A DNA stretch of 64,000 nt, taken from positions 28,351-92,350 of the forward strand of contig CALHAW010000023.1 of NCBI GenBank assembly GCA_937934135.1, read 5' to 3'. The position numbers and the translations under genes are program-made. Origin of the DNA: an uncultured Alphaproteobacteria bacterium. GTDB lineage: Bacteria > Pseudomonadota > Alphaproteobacteria > Micavibrionales > Micavibrionaceae. Under the pieces are notes generated by a model, which was given only the letters and a program-made list of their open reading frames with translations, made no database searches and was not told the DNA's origin. Of the stretch, positions 8,251 through 16,714 are shown in pieces (position 1 is the first letter of the stretch; every line of letters begins with the position of its first letter).

Positions 8251-11200
8251 TTATTCTTGTGTTGTCGGTGGCTTGGTACTGCCCCCTTCAAATAAAATCT
8301 TACGCAAAAAACCAGGCGCTAAAACGGATAAGGGATTAACGGAAACTTTCGGATCGCTGGTTGGCCCTGATACATTATAGGTTGCCGCAATCAACGCATC
8401 CCCGCCCGTTAAGATGTCACCAATAAGCGGGATATTTCCAATCACTTTATTGATCCCAGATACAGGAACAATCGTTCCTTTTAAATTTATTTCATTGGCC
8501 ATTTGATCGACACTGCCATCGAATGTTAATCCCAATGATGATCCTGATGTACGGCCTTCTTTAATGACTAAGAAATTTCCTGTATCCCTAAATTGCCATT
8601 CAAATTCGGCTTCCAAACGGGCAAAGGAGACTCCATCATTACTTAACAAATCATTTACACCGTTTAGACTCATTGCCCCTAAAAGCTTTGCTAAAACAGG
8701 TGTGGATTTCACACGAAAATCATCGATACGGGCAGATCCAAACAAATCACCACTTAAATCACGTCCTTGCGGTATGCCATAAATTTTCATTGTACCGCCG
8801 CGTACTTTTTTATGAAGGCCCAATGTTTTTAAGGTATGACCAGCATCCGTGGATTCCATACGGAATGTTCTTTTTTCTGTGCCTTCTTCGGGCTTAAAGC
8901 GTATATACATATCCCCCGTCCCGCTTTTTGCATCAAGTTCAAGACGGTTAATATCGCCTTGTTTATCTATTTCAAGATAGATTTTGCTATCGCTCAGGCT
9001 TTCTTTATTCTTCCCCAATAATTGCTGCGCAGAAACAGAAATTTTCATTGGGCGCTCTAATTTTTTTTCTCTTTCTTGTGCAGTTTTTTTGTTTTTATCG
9101 CTTTTTAAGAAAGGCTTTAAATCAATCACGTTACCTGTAATGACAGCCTTTAAAATATTGTCGGGTGTTACTTCAAAATCAATGTTGGCTGATGTTTGCC
9201 CCAGTGTCGTGTTAGGAAAAGACCCACTGACAACATCATCATGGCCGTCTTTTAATTCCCTAAAATTCAATTTTCCATTGGATAAGGCAAAACCATTAGT
9301 CTTTAAAAATAAATTATCAATTTTTTGTAAGGTGGAATTTTTAAGCGTTGCGCGAAGGCTCATATTACCTTCAACGCCACGTTCTTTCCTATAATCAACT
9401 TCTTCACCATGAAGTAAAGTGGGTGTTAAATCCCCTTTTACATTAATAACGGCCTTTTCACCAAAATCGGTATAAACAATATTTAAAGGCAGGTCGCCAT
9501 CGATACATTCTTCCAACCCAATGTTAAAAATATCGCGTAATTTTTGATCACTGGTTATGCTTGTCGTAATTTTATAATTAAAATCTTTGCCGGCACTATT
9601 GAAATACTGAATCCAATCTAATGTAATAGGATAACCGCTTAACGCGCCTGATCCCTTTAGGCTAACCGCGCCGTCTTTATACCCCAATTTATAAGGCCCA
9701 CCTGTAAGATCTAACCCTTTTACAATTTTGGGAAGTTTTATATTGGTGATGTCTGCATCAATCACAGTTTTTATTCTTTCTTTGGGCAGGTTTTTGATCG
9801 TTGGGAATTGAAGATTTAATGTGTAATCTATAATTCCTTCTGTTTTTTTAATGTCAAAACCCATTTTCTTACCAATGGAAATTGGTTCATCAGAAAGATA
9901 TGTTAAGGCGGTTTTAAGCGGGCCTTTTGCACGCGCGGTAATAACTGCTTCTCCTTCTCCCTTGACGCTCAGATTTGTGATTTTTAATTTTATGTCAGTG
10001 CTAATAATGTCACCGTCAATTTTGGCGTATGTTCCATTGATGGTAAGGGTATCATTATCATAAAAACCAGTTGTTTTGGCTTCTGTGATAGGTTTTAAAG
10101 TCTTGCTGTAATTTACAGTCACGCCTTCTGTTTTAAAATCAACACGGGTGTTGGCCATCGTTATATCATTTTTGTTTGTTTCCTGATCTTTCGTAAGCAC
10201 CAAATCCGTTTTGATCATGATATCGTGGGCGCGGCCTTTTTGTAATTTTTGGGTAAACCATTGTCCAGACGTGCTGTCTAAATGCGTTTTGGGGAAAATA
10301 GAGGGGATTTTATCGAGCGGTAAATTCGAAATTTCTAAAATTAAAGGGGCGCTTATAATATTATTTTCAATTTTTCCGTCGGCAGCTGCTTTAATGGCAA
10401 TGCCATTGACGGTTGCTTCAAATCTTTTAATATTTAATGTGTTTTCAGGGCGGTTTAAATGCGCATCAAATATAATATCTTTGAAAGAAAGCGGTTCATC
10501 ATACGCATTTGGGAAATTGGCCGTTCCCTGCGGAATGGTGAAATTCATAAGGGCGGTTTGAAGCGATAAATTTTTATCAAACGCGGCCTGTACCTTGCCG
10601 TCAATGGTGAAATCTTGCTGCGTTAAAATAATATCGCTATCAAAAAAAGAGGCAAGATGGGCAGGGTTAAAATTTTCTAAATCAGCCGTAAATGTAATGT
10701 CTTTTTGTTCTAGGCGATACATGACATCTGACTTTAATTTAGCGGCGCTGCCATCCTCACCAGGTAAAACGGCAGAAAGAACCCCTTGAAGACCAAGATT
10801 ATTTTTTTCAAGCTTTAGGTCAATAATCCCCAGATAATCATTATTTTCTTTTTGAAAATCTTCTGCCTTAATAATCGCTTGTTTAAATTCAATTTCTTTT
10901 AAATGCGTAAAAAGGGAACGGGTGTTTTCTTGCTTGGTTAATTCATTTAAAAAGGATCGTACATCGCTCCGCGCTTTTTCAGGGGTCATCTCTCCTTCAT
11001 TCACTTTGACTTCATCAGTCGCAGTTTTATTGATGGCTTCTTTTTCTATTTTTTCTTTCTTTTCCGGTGTTTGCCACAAAAAACGAAGCTGTCCGTCTTG
11101 TTGTACTAAATGCAAAATGGGGCGTTCAATTAAAATATAAGTCGGTAAAATTTTACCCGTTAATAAACCAAGACCAGAAAGCGAAAGAGCCGCATTTTCA

Positions 11201-11499
11201 ACTGAAAGATTTTGCGTGTCTTTTTGATGAACCTGCACACCGTCTAAATCCAATAAAAGCGGATCTGTCAAAGACGGCCATGTTAGGCTTAATTTATCGA
11301 TTGTGACGCTAAGGTCTTGTTGTGGGTCGCTTAATGCAGATTCAATTTGTGGCTTGATAAAGGCTAAATCAATGGGGCCTTGATGTATGCGCCAGATAAA
11401 CGCAAAGGCAGCGCTCATGATTATAATCGCTAGAACAAGTAATATTTTTGTCCATAAATTGAGCTGCGAAAGGCAGATATTGAGGAATTTACGTGTCAA
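8251..11499 (-). CDS. YhdP/AsmA-like envelope protein (DUF3971/AsmA_2-type)
   Basis: A protein of 1082 residues with one N-terminal membrane helix (about 18-38) followed by a long, beta-rich periplasmic region. The family's N-terminal pattern is seen as PIDLAFIKPQIESAL and ITIDKLSLTWPSL-like strands. The C-terminal ~200 residues (DAGHTLKTLGLHKKVRGG, LAKLLGAMSLNGVNDLL, GLTFDGSVD, NPLSVLAPGFLRKILFEG) match the AsmA-like C-terminal region of YhdP relatives. Such proteins form hydrophobic grooves bridging inner and outer membranes and are implicated in phospholipid transport; that role here is by family. The start codon is TTG at 11499 with AAGAGAG upstream; no in-frame ATG nearby keeps the membrane helix intact. 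Confidence 0.82.
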   Translation of the reverse strand: MTRKFLNICLSQLNLWTKILLVLAIIIMSAAFAFIWRIHQGPIDLAFIKPQIESALSDPQQDLSVTIDKLSLTWPSLTDPLLLDLDGVQVHQKDTQNLSVENAALSLSGLGLLTGKILPTYILIERPILHLVQQDGQLRFLWQTPEKKEKIEKEAINKTATDEVKVNEGEMTPEKARSDVRSFLNELTKQENTRSLFTHLKEIEFKQAIIKAEDFQKENNDYLGIIDLKLEKNNLGLQGVLSAVLPGEDGSAAKLKSDVMYRLEQKDITFTADLENFNPAHLASFFDSDIILTQQDFTIDGKVQAAFDKNLSLQTALMNFTIPQGTANFPNAYDEPLSFKDIIFDAHLNRPENTLNIKRFEATVNGIAIKAAADGKIENNIISAPLILEISNLPLDKIPSIFPKTHLDSTSGQWFTQKLQKGRAHDIMIKTDLVLTKDQETNKNDITMANTRVDFKTEGVTVNYSKTLKPITEAKTTGFYDNDTLTINGTYAKIDGDIISTDIKLKITNLSVKGEGEAVITARAKGPLKTALTYLSDEPISIGKKMGFDIKKTEGIIDYTLNLQFPTIKNLPKERIKTVIDADITNIKLPKIVKGLDLTGGPYKLGYKDGAVSLKGSGALSGYPITLDWIQYFNSAGKDFNYKITTSITSDQKLRDIFNIGLEECIDGDLPLNIVYTDFGEKAVINVKGDLTPTLLHGEEVDYRKERGVEGNMSLRATLKNSTLQKIDNLFLKTNGFALSNGKLNFRELKDGHDDVVSGSFPNTTLGQTSANIDFEVTPDNILKAVITGNVIDLKPFLKSDKNKKTAQEREKKLERPMKISVSAQQLLGKNKESLSDSKIYLEIDKQGDINRLELDAKSGTGDMYIRFKPEEGTEKRTFRMESTDAGHTLKTLGLHKKVRGGTMKIYGIPQGRDLSGDLFGSARIDDFRVKSTPVLAKLLGAMSLNGVNDLLSNDGVSFARLEAEFEWQFRDTGNFLVIKEGRTSGSSLGLTFDGSVDQMANEINLKGTIVPVSGINKVIGNIPLIGDILTGGDALIAATYNVSGPTSDPKVSVNPLSVLAPGFLRKILFEGGSTKPPTTQE

Positions 11500-11605
11500 A
11501 GCGCTCTCTTAATTTAATTTTCTATCATTATAATCAGACATTCTTGACTTCATAGTCATTATGACGAAACATCTCAAGATTAAACACGATAAATGGAGCA
11601 AAATA

Positions 11606-12088
11606 ATGACCACCTTACAAATAGGCGACAAAGCCCCTGATTTTGAACTGCCAACGGATGGGGAAGGACGTATTTCCCTTCAAGCATTAAGAGGGCAAAA
11701 AATCGTACTTTATTTTTACCCAAAAGACGACACGCCAGGCTGCACCAAGGAATCTTGCGCTTTTAATGAAAGTCTAAGCGCTTTTAGCAAGCTCGGCACG
11801 CAGGTGGTTGGCATCTCTAAATGCTCTGTCACAAAACATGACAAATTTAAGGTTAAATACGGCCTAACTTTCCCTCTTGCGTCGGATGAAGATGGGGATG
11901 TGTGTGAACGTTACGGCGTTTGGAAAGAAAAATCCATGTATGGTAAAACCTATATGGGGATTGAACGCTCAACTTTTTTGATTGATGAAAAGGGTAATAT
12001 CGAAGCGCTATGGCATAAAGTAAAAGTAGCGGAACATGTAGAAGCTGTCATGGAGACTGTTAGAGCAAGCCATAAAAAAGCGGCCTAA
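11606..12088 (+). CDS. bcp: Thioredoxin-dependent peroxiredoxin Bcp/PrxQ
   Basis: A 160-residue peroxiredoxin of the atypical 2-Cys Bcp group. Peroxidatic Cys46 and resolving Cys51 stand in PKDDTPGCTKESCAF, five residues apart as in E. coli Bcp; the Thr of the active-site PxxxT is present. It reduces H2O2 and organic hydroperoxides with thioredoxin. The ATG at 11606 is chosen because GGAG lies 7 nt upstream and MTTLQIGDKAPDFELP is the standard family start; an in-frame ATG at 11561 would add 15 atypical residues. A strong terminator overlaps its 3' end. Confidence 0.93.
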   Translation: MTTLQIGDKAPDFELPTDGEGRISLQALRGQKIVLYFYPKDDTPGCTKESCAFNESLSAFSKLGTQVVGISKCSVTKHDKFKVKYGLTFPLASDEDGDVCERYGVWKEKSMYGKTYMGIERSTFLIDEKGNIEALWHKVKVAEHVEAVMETVRASHKKAA

Positions 12089-12106
12089 TGACAGCCGCTT
12101 CTTTTT
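12074..12106. terminator. Bidirectional rho-independent terminator
   Basis: AAGCGGC (12078-12084), a 9-nt loop containing the bcp stop codon, GCCGCTT (12094-12100) and then CTTTTT. The A-run before the stem gives a T-run on the minus strand, so the same hairpin can end both bcp and the convergent hydrolase gene. Confidence 0.85.
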
Positions 12107-12129
12107 ACAATTTTTGTTAGGAAGAAGCC

Positions 12130-12807
12130 TTACGCCGCTTTCTTAATATTCACAGGAACGTCCTGTCCACTAAGCTGCGCTTTGTTCATATGATCATGCA
12201 TGTTGGCAATCATGTTTTCTACTTTGTCGTGGAAGAAATGGTTCGCGCCTTTCACGATGCGGTGATCAATCTCAATGCCTTTTTGGGCATGAAGCTTTTC
12301 AACTAATTTATCAACAGGTTCAAGCGGCACAACATCATCACGTTCTCCTTGAATAATCAGACCAGAAGAGGGACAAGGTGCCAAAAAGCTAAAATCATAG
12401 AGATTGGCCGGTGGCGCCACAGAAATAAATCCTTCAATTTCAGGACGGCGCATCAAAAGCTGCATGCCGATCCACGCGCCAAAGTTAAATCCACCAACCC
12501 ATGTGTATGGGGCGTTGGGGTTTAATTCTTGCATCCAATCAAGGGCGGTTGCTGCGTCGCTTAATTCTCCTTCACCGCGATCAAACATCCCTTGGGAATT
12601 ACCAACACCACGAAAGTTAAAGCGTAGAACAGAAAAACCGCGCTGTTTCATTGCCTGAAACATCATATAACTGATTTTATTATTCATGGTGCCGCCATGC
12701 TCGGGATTGGGGTGTAAGATCAACGCCAAAGGCGCGTCAGGGTTGGAAGAGTGTGAGTAACGGCCTTCTAGGCGGCCTTCAGGACCATTGATGAGAATCT
12801 CAGGCAT
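12130..12807 (-). CDS. COG2945-type alpha/beta hydrolase with Asn in place of the nucleophile Ser
   Basis: A protein of 225 residues with an alpha/beta hydrolase fold. The oxyanion-hole strand LALILHPNPEHGG, RFNFRGVGNSQG, the nucleophile-elbow region WVGGFNFGAWIGMQLL, the acid region IIQGERDDVVP and the His region VKGANHFFH are all in order. The expected GxSxG elbow reads G-F-N-F-G: residue 108 is Asn, encoded by AAC at 12484-12486, one base from AGC Ser. The Asp and His of the triad remain. Either the enzyme is inactive or non-hydrolytic, or the lineage uses a different chemistry. It is convergent with bcp and divergent from the cysteine desulfurase gene (137 bp gap). Confidence 0.85.
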   Translation of the reverse strand: MPEILINGPEGRLEGRYSHSSNPDAPLALILHPNPEHGGTMNNKISYMMFQAMKQRGFSVLRFNFRGVGNSQGMFDRGEGELSDAATALDWMQELNPNAPYTWVGGFNFGAWIGMQLLMRRPEIEGFISVAPPANLYDFSFLAPCPSSGLIIQGERDDVVPLEPVDKLVEKLHAQKGIEIDHRIVKGANHFFHDKVENMIANMHDHMNKAQLSGQDVPVNIKKAA

Positions 12808-12908
12808 TCTTTTCCTTCTATTTAATATCCATAATGTGATTACTTGTCGTAATGGAGTTGTTTATAGAGCGTTGAATCACAAATGTCCAAATATTTCTCA
12901 TAAGTCAT

Positions 12909-12937
12909 TGATTCCATTGTGGATATCAGGATAAACT
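12909..12937 (+). promoter_or_regulatory. Putative promoter of the cysteine desulfurase operon
   Basis: TTGATT (12909-12914), 17 bp, TAAACT (12932-12937), ending 7 nt before the ATG at 12945, where no Shine-Dalgarno site exists. This suggests a leaderless transcript. Weak matches, judged by eye. Confidence 0.3.
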
Positions 12938-12944
12938 CATCCCT

Positions 12945-14039
12945 ATGAAATCAATTTACCTTGATTATAACGCCACTGCGCCCCTTCGCTCCGAAGTTTT
13001 GGAGCTGGTGACGCAAGTTATGGCGCAGGTTGGTAATGCCTCTTCCGTTCATGGGGCAGGACGGTGCGCGCGTAAAACTGTTGAAATTGCCCGCGCGCAA
13101 GTCGCCGATTTGGCGGGCGTCAAGCCAGATCAAGTTATCTTCACCAGCGGCGCAACGGAGAGCTTAAATACCGTACTCAGCGCTTACCGTGATAAAAAAG
13201 TTCTTATCTCTGCCATTGAACACCCCGCCATTTTAGATTCCGCGCCGCAGGCGGCTACCATTCCTGTCACCTCAGATGGTGTGGTTGATATGACGGCCTA
13301 TCAGGCTCTGCTTATTTCTGAAAAGCCAGATATAGTCGCGGTGATGTTGGTTAATAGTGAAACGGGCGTTATCCAACCTATTCAAGAAATGGCAATGTTG
13401 GCACGTAACCATCAGGCGCTGTTTTTATGTGACGCGGTGCAGGCGGCAGGGCGTATTGATCTAAATTTTAATGAATTAGGCGTAGATTTTATGGCGCTTT
13501 CTGCGCATAAAATTTCTGGCCCCCAAGGGGTTGGCGCATTAATTACACGTGATGGAGTAGAAGCACCCAAATTTATGCTTGGCGGCGGCCAAGAAAAAAA
13601 TTGCCGCGCCGGAACATATAATACTGCAGGGATCGCAGGAATGGGATTGGCGGCAGAATTGGCAAAGAAAAATCTATCAACCTATGATCTTGTCAAAAAA
13701 CTCCGTGATTATATGGAGGATTATATTCTCCAAAAAACCAATAAGGCCGTTATTTATGGCCAAAATGCGCCGCGTGTGGGCAACACCATGAATATAGGCT
13801 TAACAGGGATAGAGGCGCAAACCCAAATGATGGCGCTTGATCTTGATAATATTGCGGTGTCCAGTGGCTCTGCTTGCTCCAGCGGATCGTTTAAACCCTC
13901 CCATGTTCTGACCGCGATGGGTGCGGATGAACAGGCCGCGAAAAGCGCTTTACGCATTTCAATCGGATATGCTACGACACAATCTGATATTGATACTTTC
14001 CTTGAAAGTTATACGAAGATAATAGAAAGAATAAAATAA
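12945..14039 (+). CDS. Cysteine desulfurase (NifS/IscS family)
   Basis: A 364-residue PLP enzyme of the aminotransferase class V fold. The start IYLDYNATAPLR, TSGATESLN, the PLP Lys189 in LSAHKISGPQGVGAL and the active-site Cys311 in SSGSACSSGSF are all present. It removes sulfur from cysteine to form a persulfide for iron-sulfur clusters or tRNA thiolation. At 364 residues it is shorter than housekeeping IscS (about 404) and is NifS-like. It overlaps the ferredoxin gene by one base (TAATG) and is 0.4 kb from mnmA, so supplying sulfur to MnmA is a reasonable inference. No iscU, iscA or suf genes are in the window. Confidence 0.9.
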   Translation: MKSIYLDYNATAPLRSEVLELVTQVMAQVGNASSVHGAGRCARKTVEIARAQVADLAGVKPDQVIFTSGATESLNTVLSAYRDKKVLISAIEHPAILDSAPQAATIPVTSDGVVDMTAYQALLISEKPDIVAVMLVNSETGVIQPIQEMAMLARNHQALFLCDAVQAAGRIDLNFNELGVDFMALSAHKISGPQGVGALITRDGVEAPKFMLGGGQEKNCRAGTYNTAGIAGMGLAAELAKKNLSTYDLVKKLRDYMEDYILQKTNKAVIYGQNAPRVGNTMNIGLTGIEAQTQMMALDLDNIAVSSGSACSSGSFKPSHVLTAMGADEQAAKSALRISIGYATTQSDIDTFLESYTKIIERIK

Positions 14040-14377
14040 TGCCTTTGATTAATTTCATCATGAAAGATGGTAGTGAAAAACAAGTTGATGCGCCGCTCGG
14101 CTTGTCATTGATGGAAGTGGCAGTAAAAGAAAAAATTGATGCCATCGAGGGGGCGTGTGGCGGCGGTCTTGCTTGTGCAACCTGTCATTTATATGTCCAT
14201 CCTGATTTTAAAGAATCCACCATGCCCGAAGATGGCGCGGTGAGCGAAGATGAAGAAGACATGCTCGACCTTGCCTTTGATGTGCGTGATACATCGCGCC
14301 TTTGTTGCCAAATTATCGTCACTGATGAATGTGAAGGCATGGTTGTCGCCGTGCCAGGTGCTAAAGTGGATTGGTAA
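14039..14377 (+). CDS. 2Fe-2S ferredoxin, adrenodoxin type
   Basis: A protein of 112 residues. The cluster-binding pattern Cys40, Cys46, Cys49 (EGACGGGLACATCH) and Cys90 (SRLCCQI) is that of the adrenodoxin/ISC-type ferredoxins, as is the acidic region between (PEDGAVSEDEEDMLD). It is a small electron carrier in the cytoplasm. Its start overlaps the stop of the cysteine desulfurase (TAATG), so the two are translationally coupled and the ferredoxin may donate electrons for cluster assembly. An extra Cys at 89 next to the ligand Cys90 and another at 98 are seen. Confidence 0.92.
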   Translation: MPLINFIMKDGSEKQVDAPLGLSLMEVAVKEKIDAIEGACGGGLACATCHLYVHPDFKESTMPEDGAVSEDEEDMLDLAFDVRDTSRLCCQIIVTDECEGMVVAVPGAKVDW

Positions 14378-14400
14378 GACTGCCTAAAACCTCTATTTTC

Positions 14401-14430
14401 TTGCTTTTTTGCCCTTAAATCCCGTATAAC
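14401..14430 (+). promoter_or_regulatory. Putative mnmA promoter (leaderless)
   Basis: TTGCTT (14401-14406), 18 bp, TATAAC (14425-14430), then 6 nt to the ATG at 14437. No Shine-Dalgarno site lies in the 59-bp gap after the ferredoxin gene, which fits initiation on a leaderless mRNA. Confidence 0.4.
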
Positions 14431-14436
14431 ACGGCC

Positions 14437-15585
14437 ATGATTAACAGTTTAGGCATCAACAAAAAACCACAGGACACGCGTGTTGTCGTGGCTATGTCGG
14501 GCGGAGTCGATAGCTCCGTGACCGCTGCCTTGTTGCATGAAGAAGGCTATGATGTAGTCGGCGTCACCCTACAACTTTATGATTACGGCAAAGCGGTGGA
14601 GCGCAAGGGGGCGTGCTGCGCGGGGCAAGATATCTATGATGCCAAAACAATCGCTGAGGAAAAAGGCTTTCCGCATTACGTTTTAAATTACGAAGATAAT
14701 TTCCGTGAGTCCGTTGTTGATGATTTTGTAGAAAGCTATATGAACGGGCAAACGCCGATTCCGTGCGTACGCTGTAATCAAACCGTAAAATTTCGTGATT
14801 TGTTAAAAGTCGCCCATGATTTGGGCGCGGATTGTATGGCGACGGGGCATTATATACAACGCCTAGAAAATGTTGAAACCGGTCAGGCCGAATTGCATAA
14901 GGCCATCGATGAAACAAAGGATCAAAGCTATTTCCTTTTTGCTACCACACAAGATCAGCTCGATTTTCTGCGCTTTCCCCTTGGCGGTTGGAAAAAAGAT
15001 GTCACGCGCCAGCATGCGGAACGCCTTGGCCTCTTAAATTGTGATAAACCAGATTCCCAAGATATTTGCTTTGTGCCGAACGGCGACTATGCCTCGGTTG
15101 TAAAGAAAATTCGCCCTGACGCGGAAAAATCGGGAAAGATTATTCACGTTGATGGCCGTGAAATGGGCAAACATGATGGGGTTATTCACTATACGATTGG
15201 TCAACGCAAAGGTCTTGGTATTGGCGGTGGTAATAATGATGATAATTCGCCTTTTTATGTCGTAAAGGTTGATCCTATCGCTAATCAGGTTGTTGTTGGA
15301 CCGAAAGAAGCACTCGCCCGCGATATCATCAAAATGACAGATTGTAATTGGCTCATGGATATTCCCGAAGATGGAATGGATATTGAAGTCAAACTGCGTT
15401 CCGTTAGTAAAACGGCGCCCGCAAAGCTCTTTGGCGGCGCCAATAATAGCGCGGAAATACATTTACACGCCGCGCAATATGGCATCGCCCCTGGGCAAGC
15501 AGTCGTTTGTTATCACGATACGCGTGTCTTGGGTGGCGGCTGGATTATATCAAGCGAAAATTCTCAAATGCCCCTTGTTGCGTAA
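14437..15585 (+). CDS. mnmA: tRNA-specific 2-thiouridylase MnmA
   Basis: A protein of 382 residues. The PP-loop SGGVDSS (21-27) binds ATP; the catalytic cysteines are Cys110 in TPIPCVRCNQTVKF and Cys211 in DSQDICFVPNGDY; the C-terminal beta domain follows from about 290. It thiolates U34 of tRNA-Lys, -Glu and -Gln using a persulfide relay that begins with a cysteine desulfurase, consistent with the desulfurase and ferredoxin genes just upstream. Ends in a non-standard but plausible tail. Confidence 0.95.
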   Translation: MINSLGINKKPQDTRVVVAMSGGVDSSVTAALLHEEGYDVVGVTLQLYDYGKAVERKGACCAGQDIYDAKTIAEEKGFPHYVLNYEDNFRESVVDDFVESYMNGQTPIPCVRCNQTVKFRDLLKVAHDLGADCMATGHYIQRLENVETGQAELHKAIDETKDQSYFLFATTQDQLDFLRFPLGGWKKDVTRQHAERLGLLNCDKPDSQDICFVPNGDYASVVKKIRPDAEKSGKIIHVDGREMGKHDGVIHYTIGQRKGLGIGGGNNDDNSPFYVVKVDPIANQVVVGPKEALARDIIKMTDCNWLMDIPEDGMDIEVKLRSVSKTAPAKLFGGANNSAEIHLHAAQYGIAPGQAVVCYHDTRVLGGGWIISSENSQMPLVA

Positions 15586-15662
15586 AAAAATCATGGGAAG
15601 AGTTCTGGATAAGCCAAAGAAAATGCGGGTAACTTTTTGGTCTCTTGGGTATCTTATTGTCC

Positions 15663-16706
15663 ATGCCGTATGAAACCGTTGTCCGAAAAACTATTGAATA
15701 TCTCGCCGTGCCATCTGTGGTGGGGCATGAGAGGCATTTTCTGAATTATCTCGCCAAAGATTTTAAAGATTTAGGCCTACAGACAAAACGCCATCTTGGT
15801 GTTCTTGAAGTATGCGGTTCAGACAAGCCTAATGGTCAAATTATCTCGGCGCACATTGATCGTCATGGCTTGATCAGTATTGGTGATGGACATTATGCTT
15901 ATGCGGCAGAATATGTGAAAGAAGAAAAATATGGCGAAGCTAATAATCCATCCCGCGCAACCATTAATGCCATTAGTAGTCGTTTTGAAGGGGAAGATGT
16001 CTTTGCTTATGATACCGCAACGGGCAAAAAATTAGGCGAAGGTGTGATTACCCAATGCGTTCCTGCTGTTGATAATATTGATACAATTTTCACGATTGAT
16101 GGTATGGAAGATATGCCTTTCGACACACCTATTGCTTATGCCCGTAAGGCCCGCACAGAAGGGGAAAAACTGATTGGTCAGATTGATAATGTTGTCTCGA
16201 TTGGGATTATTTATACACTTTTCCAAAACGGGTTTAAAGGAACGGCGCTGCTAACCTGTGAAGAAGAAATCGGTAAAAGCTGGGTTCACATGAAACGTTG
16301 GTTAAAGCGTAATAAAATTGAAACAAAAGAATTAATTATCCTTGATACCAGCCCCTACCGCGAAGAAGCGCCCGTTGAGGGCTGTATGGTTGTTTTAAGG
16401 AACCGCGATAAAAGCGCCGAATTTAATCCAAAATTGATGGAAAAAGTCAAAGCCCGCGCAACGGAGCTTTTAATCCCTTTTCAAATAAAGGATGAATATT
16501 TTTATTCAATGGGATTAGAAACAGAAGATTTAGGATCGACAGAGCTTGGGCGACTTGTGTTTAATTCTGACGGACGCTGGGATGGGGCGACCATTCAAAT
16601 TCCAACGGTTGAATATCATACCAGTTTTGAAAGAACCAGCCGAAACTGTATTGAACATTATTACGCACTCCTGCATAATATGTTGGTCTTAAATCCAATC
16701 ATATAG
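15663..16706 (+). CDS. M42-like metallo-aminopeptidase/zinc hydrolase family protein
   Basis: A protein of 347 residues from the ATG at 15663 (a TTG six codons earlier at 15645 is possible). The order of motifs fits the M42/M20 di-zinc hydrolases: ISAHIDRHGL (first metal His/Asp), PAVDNIDTIF, IGQIDNVVSIGI (bridging Asp), LLTCEEEIG (catalytic Glu-Glu), LIILDTSPY (metal Asp) and the late His in VEYHTSFERTS. M42 enzymes are cytoplasmic aminopeptidases. Several blocks are atypical (AHIDRHG for HMDEIG), so the substrate is uncertain. It lies 77 bp after mnmA and 8 bp before nhaA in the same direction. Confidence 0.7.
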   Translation: MPYETVVRKTIEYLAVPSVVGHERHFLNYLAKDFKDLGLQTKRHLGVLEVCGSDKPNGQIISAHIDRHGLISIGDGHYAYAAEYVKEEKYGEANNPSRATINAISSRFEGEDVFAYDTATGKKLGEGVITQCVPAVDNIDTIFTIDGMEDMPFDTPIAYARKARTEGEKLIGQIDNVVSIGIIYTLFQNGFKGTALLTCEEEIGKSWVHMKRWLKRNKIETKELIILDTSPYREEAPVEGCMVVLRNRDKSAEFNPKLMEKVKARATELLIPFQIKDEYFYSMGLETEDLGSTELGRLVFNSDGRWDGATIQIPTVEYHTSFERTSRNCIEHYYALLHNMLVLNPII

Positions 16707-16714
16707 AGCGCTCC

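Noticed and set aside
8984..9394. Plus-strand open frame of 136 codons opposite the YhdP-like gene
   Set aside because: Antisense to a long coding region, with a translation of the kind produced by the opposite strand; no support for a real gene.
15034..15462. Long open frame on the minus strand opposite mnmA
   Set aside because: It is a shadow of mnmA, with no ribosome-binding site and biased composition.
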